Assembly: GCA_018658605.1 (NCBI GenBank)
Contig: JABHUV010000250.1
Coordinates: forward strand, 1 to 36,519
Source of the DNA: Planctomycetaceae bacterium
GTDB lineage: Bacteria > Planctomycetota > Planctomycetia > Pirellulales > Pirellulaceae
Direction: 5' to 3'
DNA length: 36,519 bases
In this document: positions 16,038-25,185 of the stretch, piece by piece
How positions within the stretch are numbered: position 1 is the first letter of the stretch
How the letters are laid out: every line of letters begins with the position of its first letter
The notes under the pieces: generated by a model
What the model was told of the DNA's origin: nothing
Databases searched by the model: none
The model's input: the letters and a program-made list of their open reading frames with translations, nothing else
Position numbers and translations under genes: made by a program

Positions 16038-18782
16038 TTACCACTGGTAGTGAATTTTGATTAGCGCCACGTGGCGTTTGTCCCTATTGGACAGATCGAC
16101 CGGAACGATTAATTCCTTGCCGCGGATAACGGGTTTGCCCACATTTCCGGTGACCGTCAGCGTCCATTGTCCGTCCACAGTAATTGTCCCATCGTTATTG
16201 ACGACTAGTGAATTTGCAGCGACAACGGCTCGAATAAATAGATTGTGTTCTTCGGCGTCGGAGCTCACGGTAATCGTCCGTGTGAGTGCCGGAAATTCTC
16301 CGCCGTCCTCCTCAGGATTGGGGAAATCAAAGACCCGCATTTTATTTAGCTGATACAGAAAGGTCGGTTTTCGATTATCCCCAAGTTGATACCCTAGGAA
16401 TCGATACCCTTGTTTTTTGATATCCCCAGTGGGCCACTTGCTATCGTTGGATTCGAGTAGAGCCAGAGCAGGGGCCTGTTGAAACGACAGCACATTGTCA
16501 CCCAGCGGCGGCTGGAATCCCTGTCCCCGTCCGTTCCAATGTTTTCCAGCATCAATAAAGGAACCGTGCCATAATAATGCAATATTCATCTGGTTCGCAT
16601 CAAATGCAAGATTTGCTTTTTCCGGATAGCCGACTCCGATCGCCCGCGGCCCAGCACCCTCAATGAAATTCCGGTAGATTATCGCGTCATCAAAAACATA
16701 GAGCTCTTCTAGATTTTGACCGATACCTTGTGGGATCGATGCCTTGGGGCCGTCGTCGAGATATTTCCAGACCGAATAAATCTGCTGGTCCATACTGCCT
16801 TCAAGCACTTGAGGGAGCAGGACTTGTCCGTTCGGCCACGCCGAGGGCATGCGGGTCAGAGGTCGTAAGGCCACGGGATTCTGAACATATTTGTAGAACC
16901 AGTCATACTGGAGACGTTTGGTCATCTGTGTCATATCTAGCGACTGAACCCCAGTCGCTTTTTGATTGCCAAAGGTGTGGCATTTAATACAGGAAAAACC
17001 TTTCGAGCCAACCAGTCGACGACCGGTTAGCTTCAGCAACTTGTCGCTGAAAGCATCCGTCTGATGAGTGAGTGGTTCGGCTTTATCCACTTTCGCAAAT
17101 TCAGCCGCCAAATGCCCAACATTGGCTTCACCGAATTTGGGCATCCGTGTAAACATGTACGGACGAACCTTGGTTCCGTTGGCCAGTAAGTCTTTTAACC
17201 AACTTGGCTGTAGTTTTGAGCCGGTATCGCTCAGTGGCGGAGGAATTCTGGCCTCATCTCCCATCTCTTTTTGATCCGTTAGAAAGAAGGCCTGTCGTTG
17301 TTCTAGGACACCACCCTTTTTATTCCGCTCATGACAGGTATAACAATTCATTCGTACAAACGTACGATCGATGTGTTCGGATCCGGTTAGCTCTAATTCC
17401 GGTTCGCTATGGAGATAGGCGATTGCTGCCTTCAGATCCTGTTGCTGACGATTTGACAGATGATAGTTGGGAAGCGTTCCGGTCGCGGAAATGCATCCAT
17501 CTCCTTTGAGCTCCGCGAGCATTTGAAAATCAGCGGTCGAAGCGAGTGTCTGGTCGCCCTGTTTTAACTGATGGCAGTCAGCGCATCCCAACGTAGCGAA
17601 CTGCTTTGCACCGCGTATTGCTTTTTGCGGATCGACGGCAGCCAAGTCGGCATTATTTTGTTTCACAGGCTTGGGGGTATACAAGACCACGTCCATGGGT
17701 TGTTTATTCAATCCCTGTCCGGCAATTTCCACCTGCAAAGACTCTTGCCCACCCGCTTCGAAATACTCAACGACCAATTGATGTTCACCCTGAGATAGAT
17801 TTATTTTGGCGGAAACAACCTTGTGTGGGTGTACTTCGTCAAAGGTAATCAGCGGATTTCCGTCAATAAGCAGGCGTGAACCGTCATCGCTGCCAAGCCA
17901 GATCGTATACTCACCGGCCTTTTGGATGACCATTTGCCCTGTAAAGACGATTCCGAATTGTTCTCGTTTGGAACCTAGCAAAACATCGAAGCCACTAACC
18001 GTCCCTTCCAGTTTTGGTTTCAGTTTTGAAAACTCCGGAAGTTTTGTCCAGTTTCCCTCATAGTATTTAAAGGTAAGGTTGTCCGGCAGCTTCAAATCTC
18101 GAAGCAGAAACGAGGCGACTTCGCGGGCTTCATTACCCTTTAGGTTTAGTGATGGCATCCGTCCGTCCGGTCGGACGGTATGAGGATTCGCCAGAAACTC
18201 GGTAAGACTGTTCAGGGTGTATTTACTACTGAGGGTTGGGAACGCAATGGAGCCGCTGATAGTAGGCGTTTTCCCGTCCGTTGCTTCCTGAGGATCATGA
18301 CATGCTAGGCAGCCAATTTGATTAAACAGGATTCGTCCCTTGTTAACGTCGTCTGGCTTAACCGGTGAATCTCCCGTCGTGCCGGTGGATGCTAGAAAGT
18401 GTGTCAATTCATCGATCACGGTCTGTTTTTCGGCTGCGTCCATGTTGGCAAACATGTCCGGCATCGTGGACCCTGACTTGGCCTGATGGGGATTGGAAAG
18501 AAAGTCTCGGATAAAACCGCTACGCACGCGACTACCGACGTTTTCGAGTTTCGGAGCTGTCTTGATATGGATACTCGTCGATACCTGTGCGTTTGGCTCG
18601 TGACAGGAGACGCAATTCAGTTCACCTAGCAGCAACAAACCACCTGGAACGGAGGGTCGCTGCAGATCGGAATAAAACCTTTCATATCCTGGGACTACTG
18701 GTTCGGCAGCCTGAATGACCAAAGGCAAAATAAATACAGATACGATACATGTAGCTATCGACTTGGAGGCAGGGATCTTCAT
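16038..18782 (-). CDS. secreted multihaem c-type cytochrome protein with PA14 domain
   Basis: Exported electron-transfer protein, 914 aa from this start. The open frame extends 21 codons upstream to an ATG at 18845, but the chosen ATG begins a textbook signal peptide (MKIPASKS, hydrophobic core, IQAAEP), whereas the longer form adds an odd 21-residue head. Numbered from the chosen start: five CXXCH motifs at 57-61 (CVSCH), 158-162 (CLACH), 400-404 (CADCH), 480-484 (CYTCH) and 598-602 (CIKCH). Met-Pro axial-ligand loops follow the first, second, fourth and fifth (TMPD 107, RMPS 209, RMPK 547, RMPS 645). The third has TLPNYHLS near 437, where Leu replaces the expected Met. A PA14 domain (about 265-355, GEYTIWLGSDDGSRLLIDG) lies between haems two and three. 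The last 270 residues are beta-rich. It probably relays electrons from the propeller encoded next. Confidence 0.9.
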   Translation of the reverse strand: MKIPASKSIATCIVSVFILPLVIQAAEPVVPGYERFYSDLQRPSVPGGLLLLGELNCVSCHEPNAQVSTSIHIKTAPKLENVGSRVRSGFIRDFLSNPHQAKSGSTMPDMFANMDAAEKQTVIDELTHFLASTGTTGDSPVKPDDVNKGRILFNQIGCLACHDPQEATDGKTPTISGSIAFPTLSSKYTLNSLTEFLANPHTVRPDGRMPSLNLKGNEAREVASFLLRDLKLPDNLTFKYYEGNWTKLPEFSKLKPKLEGTVSGFDVLLGSKREQFGIVFTGQMVIQKAGEYTIWLGSDDGSRLLIDGNPLITFDEVHPHKVVSAKINLSQGEHQLVVEYFEAGGQESLQVEIAGQGLNKQPMDVVLYTPKPVKQNNADLAAVDPQKAIRGAKQFATLGCADCHQLKQGDQTLASTADFQMLAELKGDGCISATGTLPNYHLSNRQQQDLKAAIAYLHSEPELELTGSEHIDRTFVRMNCYTCHERNKKGGVLEQRQAFFLTDQKEMGDEARIPPPLSDTGSKLQPSWLKDLLANGTKVRPYMFTRMPKFGEANVGHLAAEFAKVDKAEPLTHQTDAFSDKLLKLTGRRLVGSKGFSCIKCHTFGNQKATGVQSLDMTQMTKRLQYDWFYKYVQNPVALRPLTRMPSAWPNGQVLLPQVLEGSMDQQIYSVWKYLDDGPKASIPQGIGQNLEELYVFDDAIIYRNFIEGAGPRAIGVGYPEKANLAFDANQMNIALLWHGSFIDAGKHWNGRGQGFQPPLGDNVLSFQQAPALALLESNDSKWPTGDIKKQGYRFLGYQLGDNRKPTFLYQLNKMRVFDFPNPEEDGGEFPALTRTITVSSDAEEHNLFIRAVVAANSLVVNNDGTITVDGQWTLTVTGNVGKPVIRGKELIVPVDLSNRDKRHVALIKIHYQW

Positions 18783-18904
18783 TTGTTTATACGCCGAGTA
18801 ATCTTCAAAAATTGGGGAACTTGTCAAATACACTGGTCGAAACATTGGATCTCAACATAGTATTTCGCAATTGATTTGCTGAAACCTTAATAGCTCAACT
18901 CATG

Positions 18905-18934
18905 TTTATAATCTCTCAGAAGGTAATTTTGCAA
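18905..18934 (-). promoter_or_regulatory. sigma-70-like promoter for the cytochrome-propeller operon
   Basis: On the minus strand TTGCAA (18929-18934) is followed after 18 bases by TATAAA (18905-18910). Spacing and boxes suit a housekeeping promoter reading toward the gene that ends at 16038. The leader would be about 115 bases to the ATG at 18782, or about 53 to the alternative ATG at 18845. Confidence 0.5.
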
Positions 18935-19097
18935 CCGGCACCCTTTGTTAACGTCAAACGTAGAGTTGGTGAGTGTAAGAATTCACCTCTTTACCCGACT
19001 TTGTTGCAACACGCGAAGAATGCCGAGGATTAGAATATACTCAACGTAACGACGTGGGGCTAAACTCCGATTCAATTGACTGTGGTGTAACAAAAAG

Positions 19098-20387
19098 ATG
19101 ATTCGTATGGAAACTAACAGAATTCGTAGCATAGCGGCAATCCTCACGGCCTTACTGTTTGTGAGTGTCGCCTCTATGACTGTCGCCGAACGAACCACCG
19201 CGCCGCCGACCGCAGTATCCACGGAAGGCGAAACCGATCATTTTTGGTATCGACTGGCGGCGGCCGGTCCTTACATCGACTCGCAGCGTGATAATAAGGC
19301 ATTCGGTTTCAGTGACGGAAAGATTTTTCTGTCTAAAGATAACGCCCGTACTTGGCCGCACAGTTCGGAGTTTCCCAACGCGAAAAACATCACCTTCAGT
19401 TGTATTTTGAAGAATGGCAATATCCTCTTCGCCACGCGAACCAAACTGTATTTGAGTAGCGATAATTTGAAGACCCACAAACAGATCATCGTCAAGGATC
19501 AGGCCGGTCGCGATTACTTGCCCCATACCCCGACCGATCTAAATAAGCCCGGTTGGTACTTCCATTCACTCGACGGTGTTCACACATGGGATGTCGCAGG
19601 GAAAGAAATGCTCGTATGGGGTAACTACTGTAATGTCCTTGGCGGACCGGTTCCGATCAACATTTACTACTCCACTGACCACGGACAGACGGTGAAGATC
19701 GCGTATGCTTTTGGACACAATCCAAGCTTTCACGATCGAGACGCAAAGACCGGAGCGCCACTAGGTGACCCGGACAACCCGGTTATCTGCCGGCATATTC
19801 ATTCGGTAGTCTACAACCCCGCCGAAAATGCGTTTTATGCATGTACCGGTGATCATGATCGAGGCAACCAGCAGGAGTGTCATTGGCTGCGAGGCACCTA
19901 CGACGCGAAAGAAGATTCGTGGAAGTGGAAGGTTCTGGTGTCGGTCAACTCAAACTCTCGCTACAAATCGGGAGGTATTAATTTCGTGGATGGGCAACTC
20001 TATTGGGCCTCGGACGCGAACGGAAACAATGGCACGTTGCCCCACGATCGTGGCATCTTCCGCTGCGACCCAGCGGATATTGCAGATCCCAAAAAGCATA
20101 CCATGTTATTCAATCCGAAATACGAATCTGCGAACATGATCATCGAAGATGGTGCAATACTGTCCGCGCATTATGCACCTGCGTCGCCTTACAACACGGG
20201 GTTCATTATCTCGACGGATATGGGCAAGACCTGGGCACAATACGACCTCAAGCAATTTGGCCCGCGTTCGCCTGTGCGGTTTCACAAGAAGAATAGCGAC
20301 GGATGGTTTCGAGTCGATTTGCGATCAGGGTGGATTGAGCGTGGTGAGGTCCTTTTTATAAAACCGAAGCAGTCACTTGGAGAGTGA
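19098..20387 (+). CDS. secreted Asp-box beta-propeller, sialidase-like fold
   Basis: Exported protein with Asp-box (BNR) repeats, the signature of sialidase-like six-bladed propellers. A signal peptide spans about 8-30; an in-frame ATG three codons later is an equally good start. Asp boxes: SKDNARTW (79-86), SSDNLKT (120-126, degenerate), STDHGQT (192-198), STDMGKTW (372-379), and a weaker ASDANGNNGT near 304. Between them lie PDNPVICRHIHSVVYNP and YACTGDHDRGNQQE, rich in His, Asp and Arg, which could form an active site at the top of the propeller. I do not see the complete arginine triad and FRIP motif of true sialidases, so it could be another glycosidase, a lyase or a binding protein. It converges on the SASA esterase at 20532. 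Confidence 0.75.
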   Translation: MIRMETNRIRSIAAILTALLFVSVASMTVAERTTAPPTAVSTEGETDHFWYRLAAAGPYIDSQRDNKAFGFSDGKIFLSKDNARTWPHSSEFPNAKNITFSCILKNGNILFATRTKLYLSSDNLKTHKQIIVKDQAGRDYLPHTPTDLNKPGWYFHSLDGVHTWDVAGKEMLVWGNYCNVLGGPVPINIYYSTDHGQTVKIAYAFGHNPSFHDRDAKTGAPLGDPDNPVICRHIHSVVYNPAENAFYACTGDHDRGNQQECHWLRGTYDAKEDSWKWKVLVSVNSNSRYKSGGINFVDGQLYWASDANGNNGTLPHDRGIFRCDPADIADPKKHTMLFNPKYESANMIIEDGAILSAHYAPASPYNTGFIISTDMGKTWAQYDLKQFGPRSPVRFHKKNSDGWFRVDLRSGWIERGEVLFIKPKQSLGE

Positions 20388-20531
20388 CCGGACACAATGT
20401 AACATACGGCTGCCTTTGGTTGCCAACATGCCAGAGGCTTTGCGGCTGAGCAGAATGTCTTTCGGTAGATGCTCAACGGAGCGTCCAGCCAATTGTGTTG
20501 GCGAGAGATTCTATCGCGCCCCTTGTGCACT

Positions 20532-22247
20532 TTACTTTGAGTCAGTCGCTTGGGTCATCGGTGGCCGTTTCCAATCGACAGCTTGGTAACCGTCCGGCTT
20601 GGCGGGTTTGTTTACTTCGATCAGTGGGGCAGCGGTTTGAAATAACGGCCAGTCGTCGGTGCGGAATGGCGAAGCGGGTAGGCCCTCCCTATTGTATAGC
20701 AGGTTGCGGCGTGACGGATTCATCGCCCAAGCGTAACGCACGGCAATTGGCTGGGCGACGTTGTCGGAAGAGACCACGACAGTCCTGCCTTTGATTTTAA
20801 CATCACCCCAGTGCCATTGGCGGTCTTTTCCGGCGATGGCGAACGCGTTAAGCGGTTCACGGTTGGCTCGCATTAGCCCTGAGCCAACGGCATTAAATTC
20901 GAGGACAACGTTACCATTTTGGATCTGGTGGCCTGTATAGCGGGGACCTTGTCCGACGATCCGCATTCCATAGGTCTGCTGTAGTGCCAGCAAGGCATGC
21001 CGAATGCCGATCGGTTTTTTATTCTTGGGATGCAGGGCCACAGGATCACCTGTATCGATAGAAACAACCAGACCGACACCGGCGACGTTTTTTTCGACCA
21101 GCCGCATAGCTTCTCGGTTTGCCGCCCACGCCGCTTCCGGACCTTCCTCCGGCTTGGTCTGTGGCTGATTCCAACTGGGCAATTGAGTGACTTGAAAGGG
21201 AAAATCATCGGGCACGTTTCCGGCAGACTGGGCATGCCACGACGAACGGTAGTAGTGGATCAATTGCGCCAGTTGCTGGCGGTAATGGACTGCTTGCGGG
21301 ACGTTCTTGGAGTTACGTTCGCCCTGATACCAGATCATGCCGCGGATCCCGTAGGGCCGAACCGGATGGATCATGGCATTGAAGATGTGGGCGGGGTACT
21401 GGTGTCCCAGCGATGCCGGTTTAGTAATGAATGGTGGTTGCAATGCCCGGAACGCATTTTTCATAGTTTCGCCGGCGTCGATCTTGGCGGCGTAAAGTTT
21501 GAATTCGTGTTGGTAGACCGCCAGTGACTTCTCGACTGTTTCTCCGCGAGCGATTAATCGCTGTGCGTTCTGATCAAGCAATTTCTTATGCGTAACGGCC
21601 CGAGGATCGTCTTTTTGTAGATCCCATGGGAGCCATCCTTCAATCGGAGTTCCTGCATAGGCCTGCACGATGATACCAACAGGGACATCAAGTTTTTGCT
21701 GTAGCATCTTTCCAAAATAGTACGACACGGCCGACGTTTCGGCTGCCGATTTGGGATCGCAGACCTTCCATTGCTGCAGTCGGTCACGGGATTCTTCCAA
21801 CGGTTCGTGCCAGTGCTCTCGTTGCGACTTGAAGATGCGGAAGTTTGGCAGGTTGACGGCGGTTTCCTGCTCGGCTTCGAACGAGTTACCCATTGCCCAG
21901 CCCATATTTGATTGGCCAGCACACAGCCAGACTTCGCCGATGGCAACGTTGCGAATCATGATTTTGTTTTTGCCTGCGATGACGAGCGAGTGGTTTGTTG
22001 CGTGCGATGGGGTGATTAGGAACAATTTCCAGCGTCCGTTTTTATCCGCTCTTGTCTCAGCGGTTACTCCCCAACTGGCGGTAACCGTTACGCGTTCGCC
22101 AGCGTTAGCCCAGCCCCAGACGGCATTGCTCGTTTGTTGCTGGAGGACAAGGTTATCTCCGAAAAGTCGGGGCAGACGAACGTCAGCCCACGACGTTGAA
22201 CAGACAAGTAGTAGCGAAATGAGGCTCGCAGGAAGTATGGTTTTCAT
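20532..22247 (-). CDS. secreted sialate O-acetylesterase-like esterase (SASA domain)
   Basis: Exported SGNH-type carbohydrate esterase. Signal peptide 1-21. The first 100 residues form a beta domain (LPRLFGDNLVLQQ, a hallmark start of this family). The catalytic block GQSNM (111-115) carries nucleophile S113; the mid-protein family motif GMIWYQGE is at 303-310; the acid/base pair is D401 and H406 in GDPVALHP. The C-terminal part contains a second beta region. The family removes O-acetyl groups from sialic acids, xylan or other glycans, so 'sialate' is only the family name. Length 571 aa is within the normal range. It faces the Asp-box propeller (144-base gap without an evident gene) and starts back to back with the 22487 gene. 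Confidence 0.92.
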   Translation of the reverse strand: MKTILPASLISLLLVCSTSWADVRLPRLFGDNLVLQQQTSNAVWGWANAGERVTVTASWGVTAETRADKNGRWKLFLITPSHATNHSLVIAGKNKIMIRNVAIGEVWLCAGQSNMGWAMGNSFEAEQETAVNLPNFRIFKSQREHWHEPLEESRDRLQQWKVCDPKSAAETSAVSYYFGKMLQQKLDVPVGIIVQAYAGTPIEGWLPWDLQKDDPRAVTHKKLLDQNAQRLIARGETVEKSLAVYQHEFKLYAAKIDAGETMKNAFRALQPPFITKPASLGHQYPAHIFNAMIHPVRPYGIRGMIWYQGERNSKNVPQAVHYRQQLAQLIHYYRSSWHAQSAGNVPDDFPFQVTQLPSWNQPQTKPEEGPEAAWAANREAMRLVEKNVAGVGLVVSIDTGDPVALHPKNKKPIGIRHALLALQQTYGMRIVGQGPRYTGHQIQNGNVVLEFNAVGSGLMRANREPLNAFAIAGKDRQWHWGDVKIKGRTVVVSSDNVAQPIAVRYAWAMNPSRRNLLYNREGLPASPFRTDDWPLFQTAAPLIEVNKPAKPDGYQAVDWKRPPMTQATDSK

Positions 22248-22434
22248 TTTGGGACCGCCGATTTGCTGGAAACGTCTTGTTGTTGCGATGGAATCATCTG
22301 ACTAGCAGAGGGTTAATGCGTGAGCTTAACACAACCCCATCTTCGCCTCAGGAGGCAGTGCTTGCAAGTCTTTGGTCAGGAACGAGGATAGGTTGCCAAT
22401 CCGATTTAACGGTGAGACTTTGTAGTGACTGGTG

Positions 22435-22486
22435 TGGTAGGATGCGGTGTAGCGACAAATTGTAAGATGTTTAAACAGGGATTGCC
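22435..22486 (+). promoter_or_regulatory. extended -10 element and leader shared with the 25186 gene
   Basis: TG-G-TAGGAT (22435-22443) lies 43 bases before the ATG at 22487. Downstream, the 16-mer at 22457-22472 matches 25154-25169 at 13 positions, and the AGGGATTGCC just before the ATG parallels AGAGATTTCC before the start at 25186. AGGGA would serve as ribosome site. See the finding on the duplicated leader. Confidence 0.45.
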
Positions 22487-23299
22487 ATGAAACGAATTAA
22501 TGGGGTGTATCTGGCCTGCACGATGATGAACTGGTTGTGGTTTTCCGTGGGGGGTTGCAGCGGTGATCAGTTCGAGTTTCCGCTGTTTCATGAAACGGGA
22601 TCATTCACGGCTCCCCAAGCACACCAGGCTGCGGCTGCGGATAGAAGGTTTGTCTATGCCATCACGAATAAGGTGGTTGCCAAATATAGTCGAAAGACCA
22701 GAGAACAGCTTGCGGTTAGTGTCGGAGATGCGCACCATTTAAACAGTGGGTATATACATAGAGGATCTCTATTGTGTGCTCATTCTAATTACCCACAGAT
22801 TCCCGAACAAAGTCAAATCAAGGTGCTTGATCCGAAATCAATGCAATTGACGACATTTCATGATTTTGGAGATTATGGGGGGAGTCTCACTTGGGTCGTC
22901 CGTGTAGGAAACAGCTGGCTCTGTAATTTTGCCAAATATGATAAAAATAACGGCGACACATTTTTGGCCGAGTTTGATCGCAATTGGACCGAAACGCGAC
23001 GTTGGACGTATCCTCAGGAAATGATTGCTCAACTTGGAAAATACAGCTTGTCAGGTGGTTTGTTTCATCAACAGCGTTTGCTGGTCACCGGCCATGACGC
23101 ACAGGAAATTTACTATCTAAGTATTCCTCAAACTGGCACAGTCCTGAAATATGTTGGCAAAACACCGGTCCCATTCACAGGGCAGGGTTTTGCAGTCGAT
23201 CCGCTCGGAGGGCTGGTTGGAATCAGTCGCGCCGAGCATCGGGTAATCTTCTTAAACGAAGTGAATTGTTGTCACTTGGATCTCAAACGCAGAAGATAA
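22487..23299 (+). CDS. exported protein of unknown function, propeller-like, possible lipoprotein
   Basis: I do not recognise a characterised family. The N-terminus (MKRINGVYLACTMMNWLWFS) is hydrophobic and ends in VGGC, so C24 could be a lipoprotein anchor. The rest shows short repeats with alternating strands: RRFVYAITNKVVAKYS, GYIHRGSLLCAHSNYP, WVVRVGNSWLCNFAKYD, GGLFHQQRLLVTGHDAQEIYYL, GQGFAVDPLGGLVGISRAEH. This resembles a six-blade propeller of about 240 residues without a visible catalytic motif. Similar small proteins are found beside sulfatase genes in planctomycetes. It shares its promoter/leader with the sulfatase at 25186 and converges on the sulfatase at 23312 with only 12 bases between stops. 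Confidence 0.7.
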   Translation: MKRINGVYLACTMMNWLWFSVGGCSGDQFEFPLFHETGSFTAPQAHQAAAADRRFVYAITNKVVAKYSRKTREQLAVSVGDAHHLNSGYIHRGSLLCAHSNYPQIPEQSQIKVLDPKSMQLTTFHDFGDYGGSLTWVVRVGNSWLCNFAKYDKNNGDTFLAEFDRNWTETRRWTYPQEMIAQLGKYSLSGGLFHQQRLLVTGHDAQEIYYLSIPQTGTVLKYVGKTPVPFTGQGFAVDPLGGLVGISRAEHRVIFLNEVNCCHLDLKRRR

Positions 23300-23311
23300 T
23301 TCCCAGCAACT

Positions 23312-25012
23312 TTATTTCATTAGTGGCCAAGACTGAACACCGACACGATCCGCCCAGGCCTGCCACTTGTCAATCAATTCCTGTTTTTTCTCAGGCATCT
23401 TCTCTGACAAATCGTTTAGTTCCGTACGATCCTGCAGCATATCATACAGTTCCCAAGTCGTAGGTTCACCATTGCGATAGGCGGACACGATCTTGTAACG
23501 ACCATCGCGAAGTGCCAGATTACCATGGTGCTCAAATCCTATAGCCGCGCCGCGGGCCAGTGAACTTCCCTGTAGGGCTGGCAAAAGGCTGATTCCTTCC
23601 ATCGGTTGTATGTCCTGATCATCATGGAACTTGCTGGGATAAGTTGCTCCCGCAGCTTTGACACAAGTTGGCATCAGGTCAATCAGATGCGCCGGATCGT
23701 GAACGATGTTGCCACGCTGTTTACGAGACATGCCGGCTGGCCAGTGTACGATGAATGGCGTACTGATTCCCCCCTCATAACCATCGTGTTTATATCCCCG
23801 AAACGGAGTGTTGGACGTATTCGCCCAACCGAGTCCATAGGCGACAAAAGTATCTTCTTCCCCGGGCATCGTTTCCGGACCGGTGCGGACCCAACGTCCG
23901 TCACGAGTTTGCATCGGCGGCCAAATTTTTGTTTGCAGATCATTGGGACCAAATGGCTTGAAATCAAAGTTATCGCGTTTGCTAGAATTGTCCGCGCGTC
24001 CGTAATACTCAGCACAACCACCGTTATCTTGGAGATAGATGAAAATGGTATTCTCTAACGCATTGTTGGCTTTAAGTTCATCAACAATATGACCAATCCC
24101 CTGATCCATACGGTCGACCATCGCTGCGTACACCTCCATACACCGAATGTCCCACTGTTTATGAGGGAATTTTTCCCAATCTGACGCTCCGGGGCTCAGC
24201 TTCCACTGCGGCTGGATTACACCTAGTTTTTTTGCTTTGGCAAATCGTTGTTCACGGATGGTGTCATACCCACCATCATAGACCCCTTCATATTTTTTAA
24301 TATCTGCTTCAAAGGCATGCATCGGCCAATGGGCACTCGTGTAGGATACGTACAGGAAAAAGGGATCAGCGGGATTTGTCTGGTAGTGATCATCGATATA
24401 CATGACTGCATTGTCACTAATGGCATCGGTGTAATAGTAATTCTCACGCTCGTACTGCTTATCATTGACCGGAGTAATGAACTGGTTATCGCGACAAAGC
24501 GTTGCCGGATCCCAAAAGCTTCCGGCACCAATAATTGTGCCGTAGAAACGGTCAAAGCCACGTTGCAGCGGCCAGTTATGATTGGGGCCCTGTGGGCGAG
24601 TGTGTTTTGTCACATGCCACTTGCCGGACATATAGGTACGATAGCCAGCAGTTCTCACCGCTTCGGCCAACGTGACACAGTGGGTGTTCAGGTCACCACG
24701 ATAGGCATCAAAGCCACGATCACCGGTCATCAGTCCAATACCCGCCTGATGCGAATACAGCCCAGTAAGTAATGCAGCCCGTGTCGGACAGCAGCGTGAG
24801 GTGTTATAAAACTGAGTAAATCGGACTCCTGCAGAAGCGAGTTTGTCCAGTCGCGGCGTTTGAATTTCACTACCGTAACAGCCAATATCGGTATAGCCCA
24901 TATCGTCGGCCATCACCAAGACAATATTAGGTCGTCGAGAACTTGGCGATCGCGCGTGAACATTCCCAACCACCATCAACAGCAACAAGCTCAGGATCTG
25001 TGTTAACCTCAC
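23312..25012 (-). CDS. secreted arylsulfatase
   Basis: Formylglycine sulfatase with signal peptide 1-20, starting at GTG (25010-25012) with GGAGAG a few bases upstream. Metal pair D36-D37, maturation motif C74-C-P-T-R78 followed by AALLTGLY; the Ser-to-Thr change at the fourth position is common in this branch, and the adjacent C75 is the variable residue, not the modified one. GKWH at 130-133, H228 in SAHWPMH, and D329-N330 in LQDNGG complete the usual site. Length 566 aa. The sequence NTSRCCPTRAALLTG with YSHQAGIG is typical of broad-specificity environmental arylsulfatases. It is divergent from the sulfatase at 25186, with 173 bases between starts. Confidence 0.95.
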   Translation of the reverse strand: MRLTQILSLLLLMVVGNVHARSPSSRRPNIVLVMADDMGYTDIGCYGSEIQTPRLDKLASAGVRFTQFYNTSRCCPTRAALLTGLYSHQAGIGLMTGDRGFDAYRGDLNTHCVTLAEAVRTAGYRTYMSGKWHVTKHTRPQGPNHNWPLQRGFDRFYGTIIGAGSFWDPATLCRDNQFITPVNDKQYERENYYYTDAISDNAVMYIDDHYQTNPADPFFLYVSYTSAHWPMHAFEADIKKYEGVYDGGYDTIREQRFAKAKKLGVIQPQWKLSPGASDWEKFPHKQWDIRCMEVYAAMVDRMDQGIGHIVDELKANNALENTIFIYLQDNGGCAEYYGRADNSSKRDNFDFKPFGPNDLQTKIWPPMQTRDGRWVRTGPETMPGEEDTFVAYGLGWANTSNTPFRGYKHDGYEGGISTPFIVHWPAGMSRKQRGNIVHDPAHLIDLMPTCVKAAGATYPSKFHDDQDIQPMEGISLLPALQGSSLARGAAIGFEHHGNLALRDGRYKIVSAYRNGEPTTWELYDMLQDRTELNDLSEKMPEKKQELIDKWQAWADRVGVQSWPLMK

Positions 25013-25128
25013 TTATCTCTCCATTTTTAAAAATAAACCACCACTCCTGAATATTTGCTGGTAGCTAGTATGTCTTGTGAGTGTCTGCAATACAATGCCT
25101 GTGTCGGCAACCGGAGGAGGTAAGGGGG

Positions 25129-25185
25129 TGGTAGGATAGGGAGCGATACAACAAAATCGTAAAGTGTTTTTAATTAGAGATTTCC
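25129..25185 (+). promoter_or_regulatory. extended -10 element and leader shared with the 22487 gene
   Basis: TG-G-TAGGAT (25129-25137) lies 48 bases before the ATG at 25186, preceded by a G-rich run. The region 25154-25169 matches the leader of the 22487 gene at 13 of 16 positions, and both continue with an A/T-rich stretch and a purine-rich ribosome site (AGAGA here). Confidence 0.45.

Noticed and set aside
20388..20531. Possible small gene or terminator between the convergent Asp-box and SASA genes
   Set aside because: Only a 6-bp stem (TGAGCA with TGCTCA) without a U-run and short frames that run into the SASA gene antisense.
20997..21527. 176-codon plus-strand open frame
   Set aside because: Antisense to the SASA esterase gene, with no recognisable domain or start signal.
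24248..24772. 174-codon plus-strand open frame
   Set aside because: Antisense to the arylsulfatase at 23312-25012; its composition (Ile, Thr, Val-rich) mirrors the opposite strand and shows no motif.
23312..25012. CCPTR in place of CXPSR considered as a degenerate, inactive sulfatase site
   Set aside because: Thr at this position is common in active arylsulfatases, and all other site residues (D36, D37, K131, H133, D329, N330) are present.
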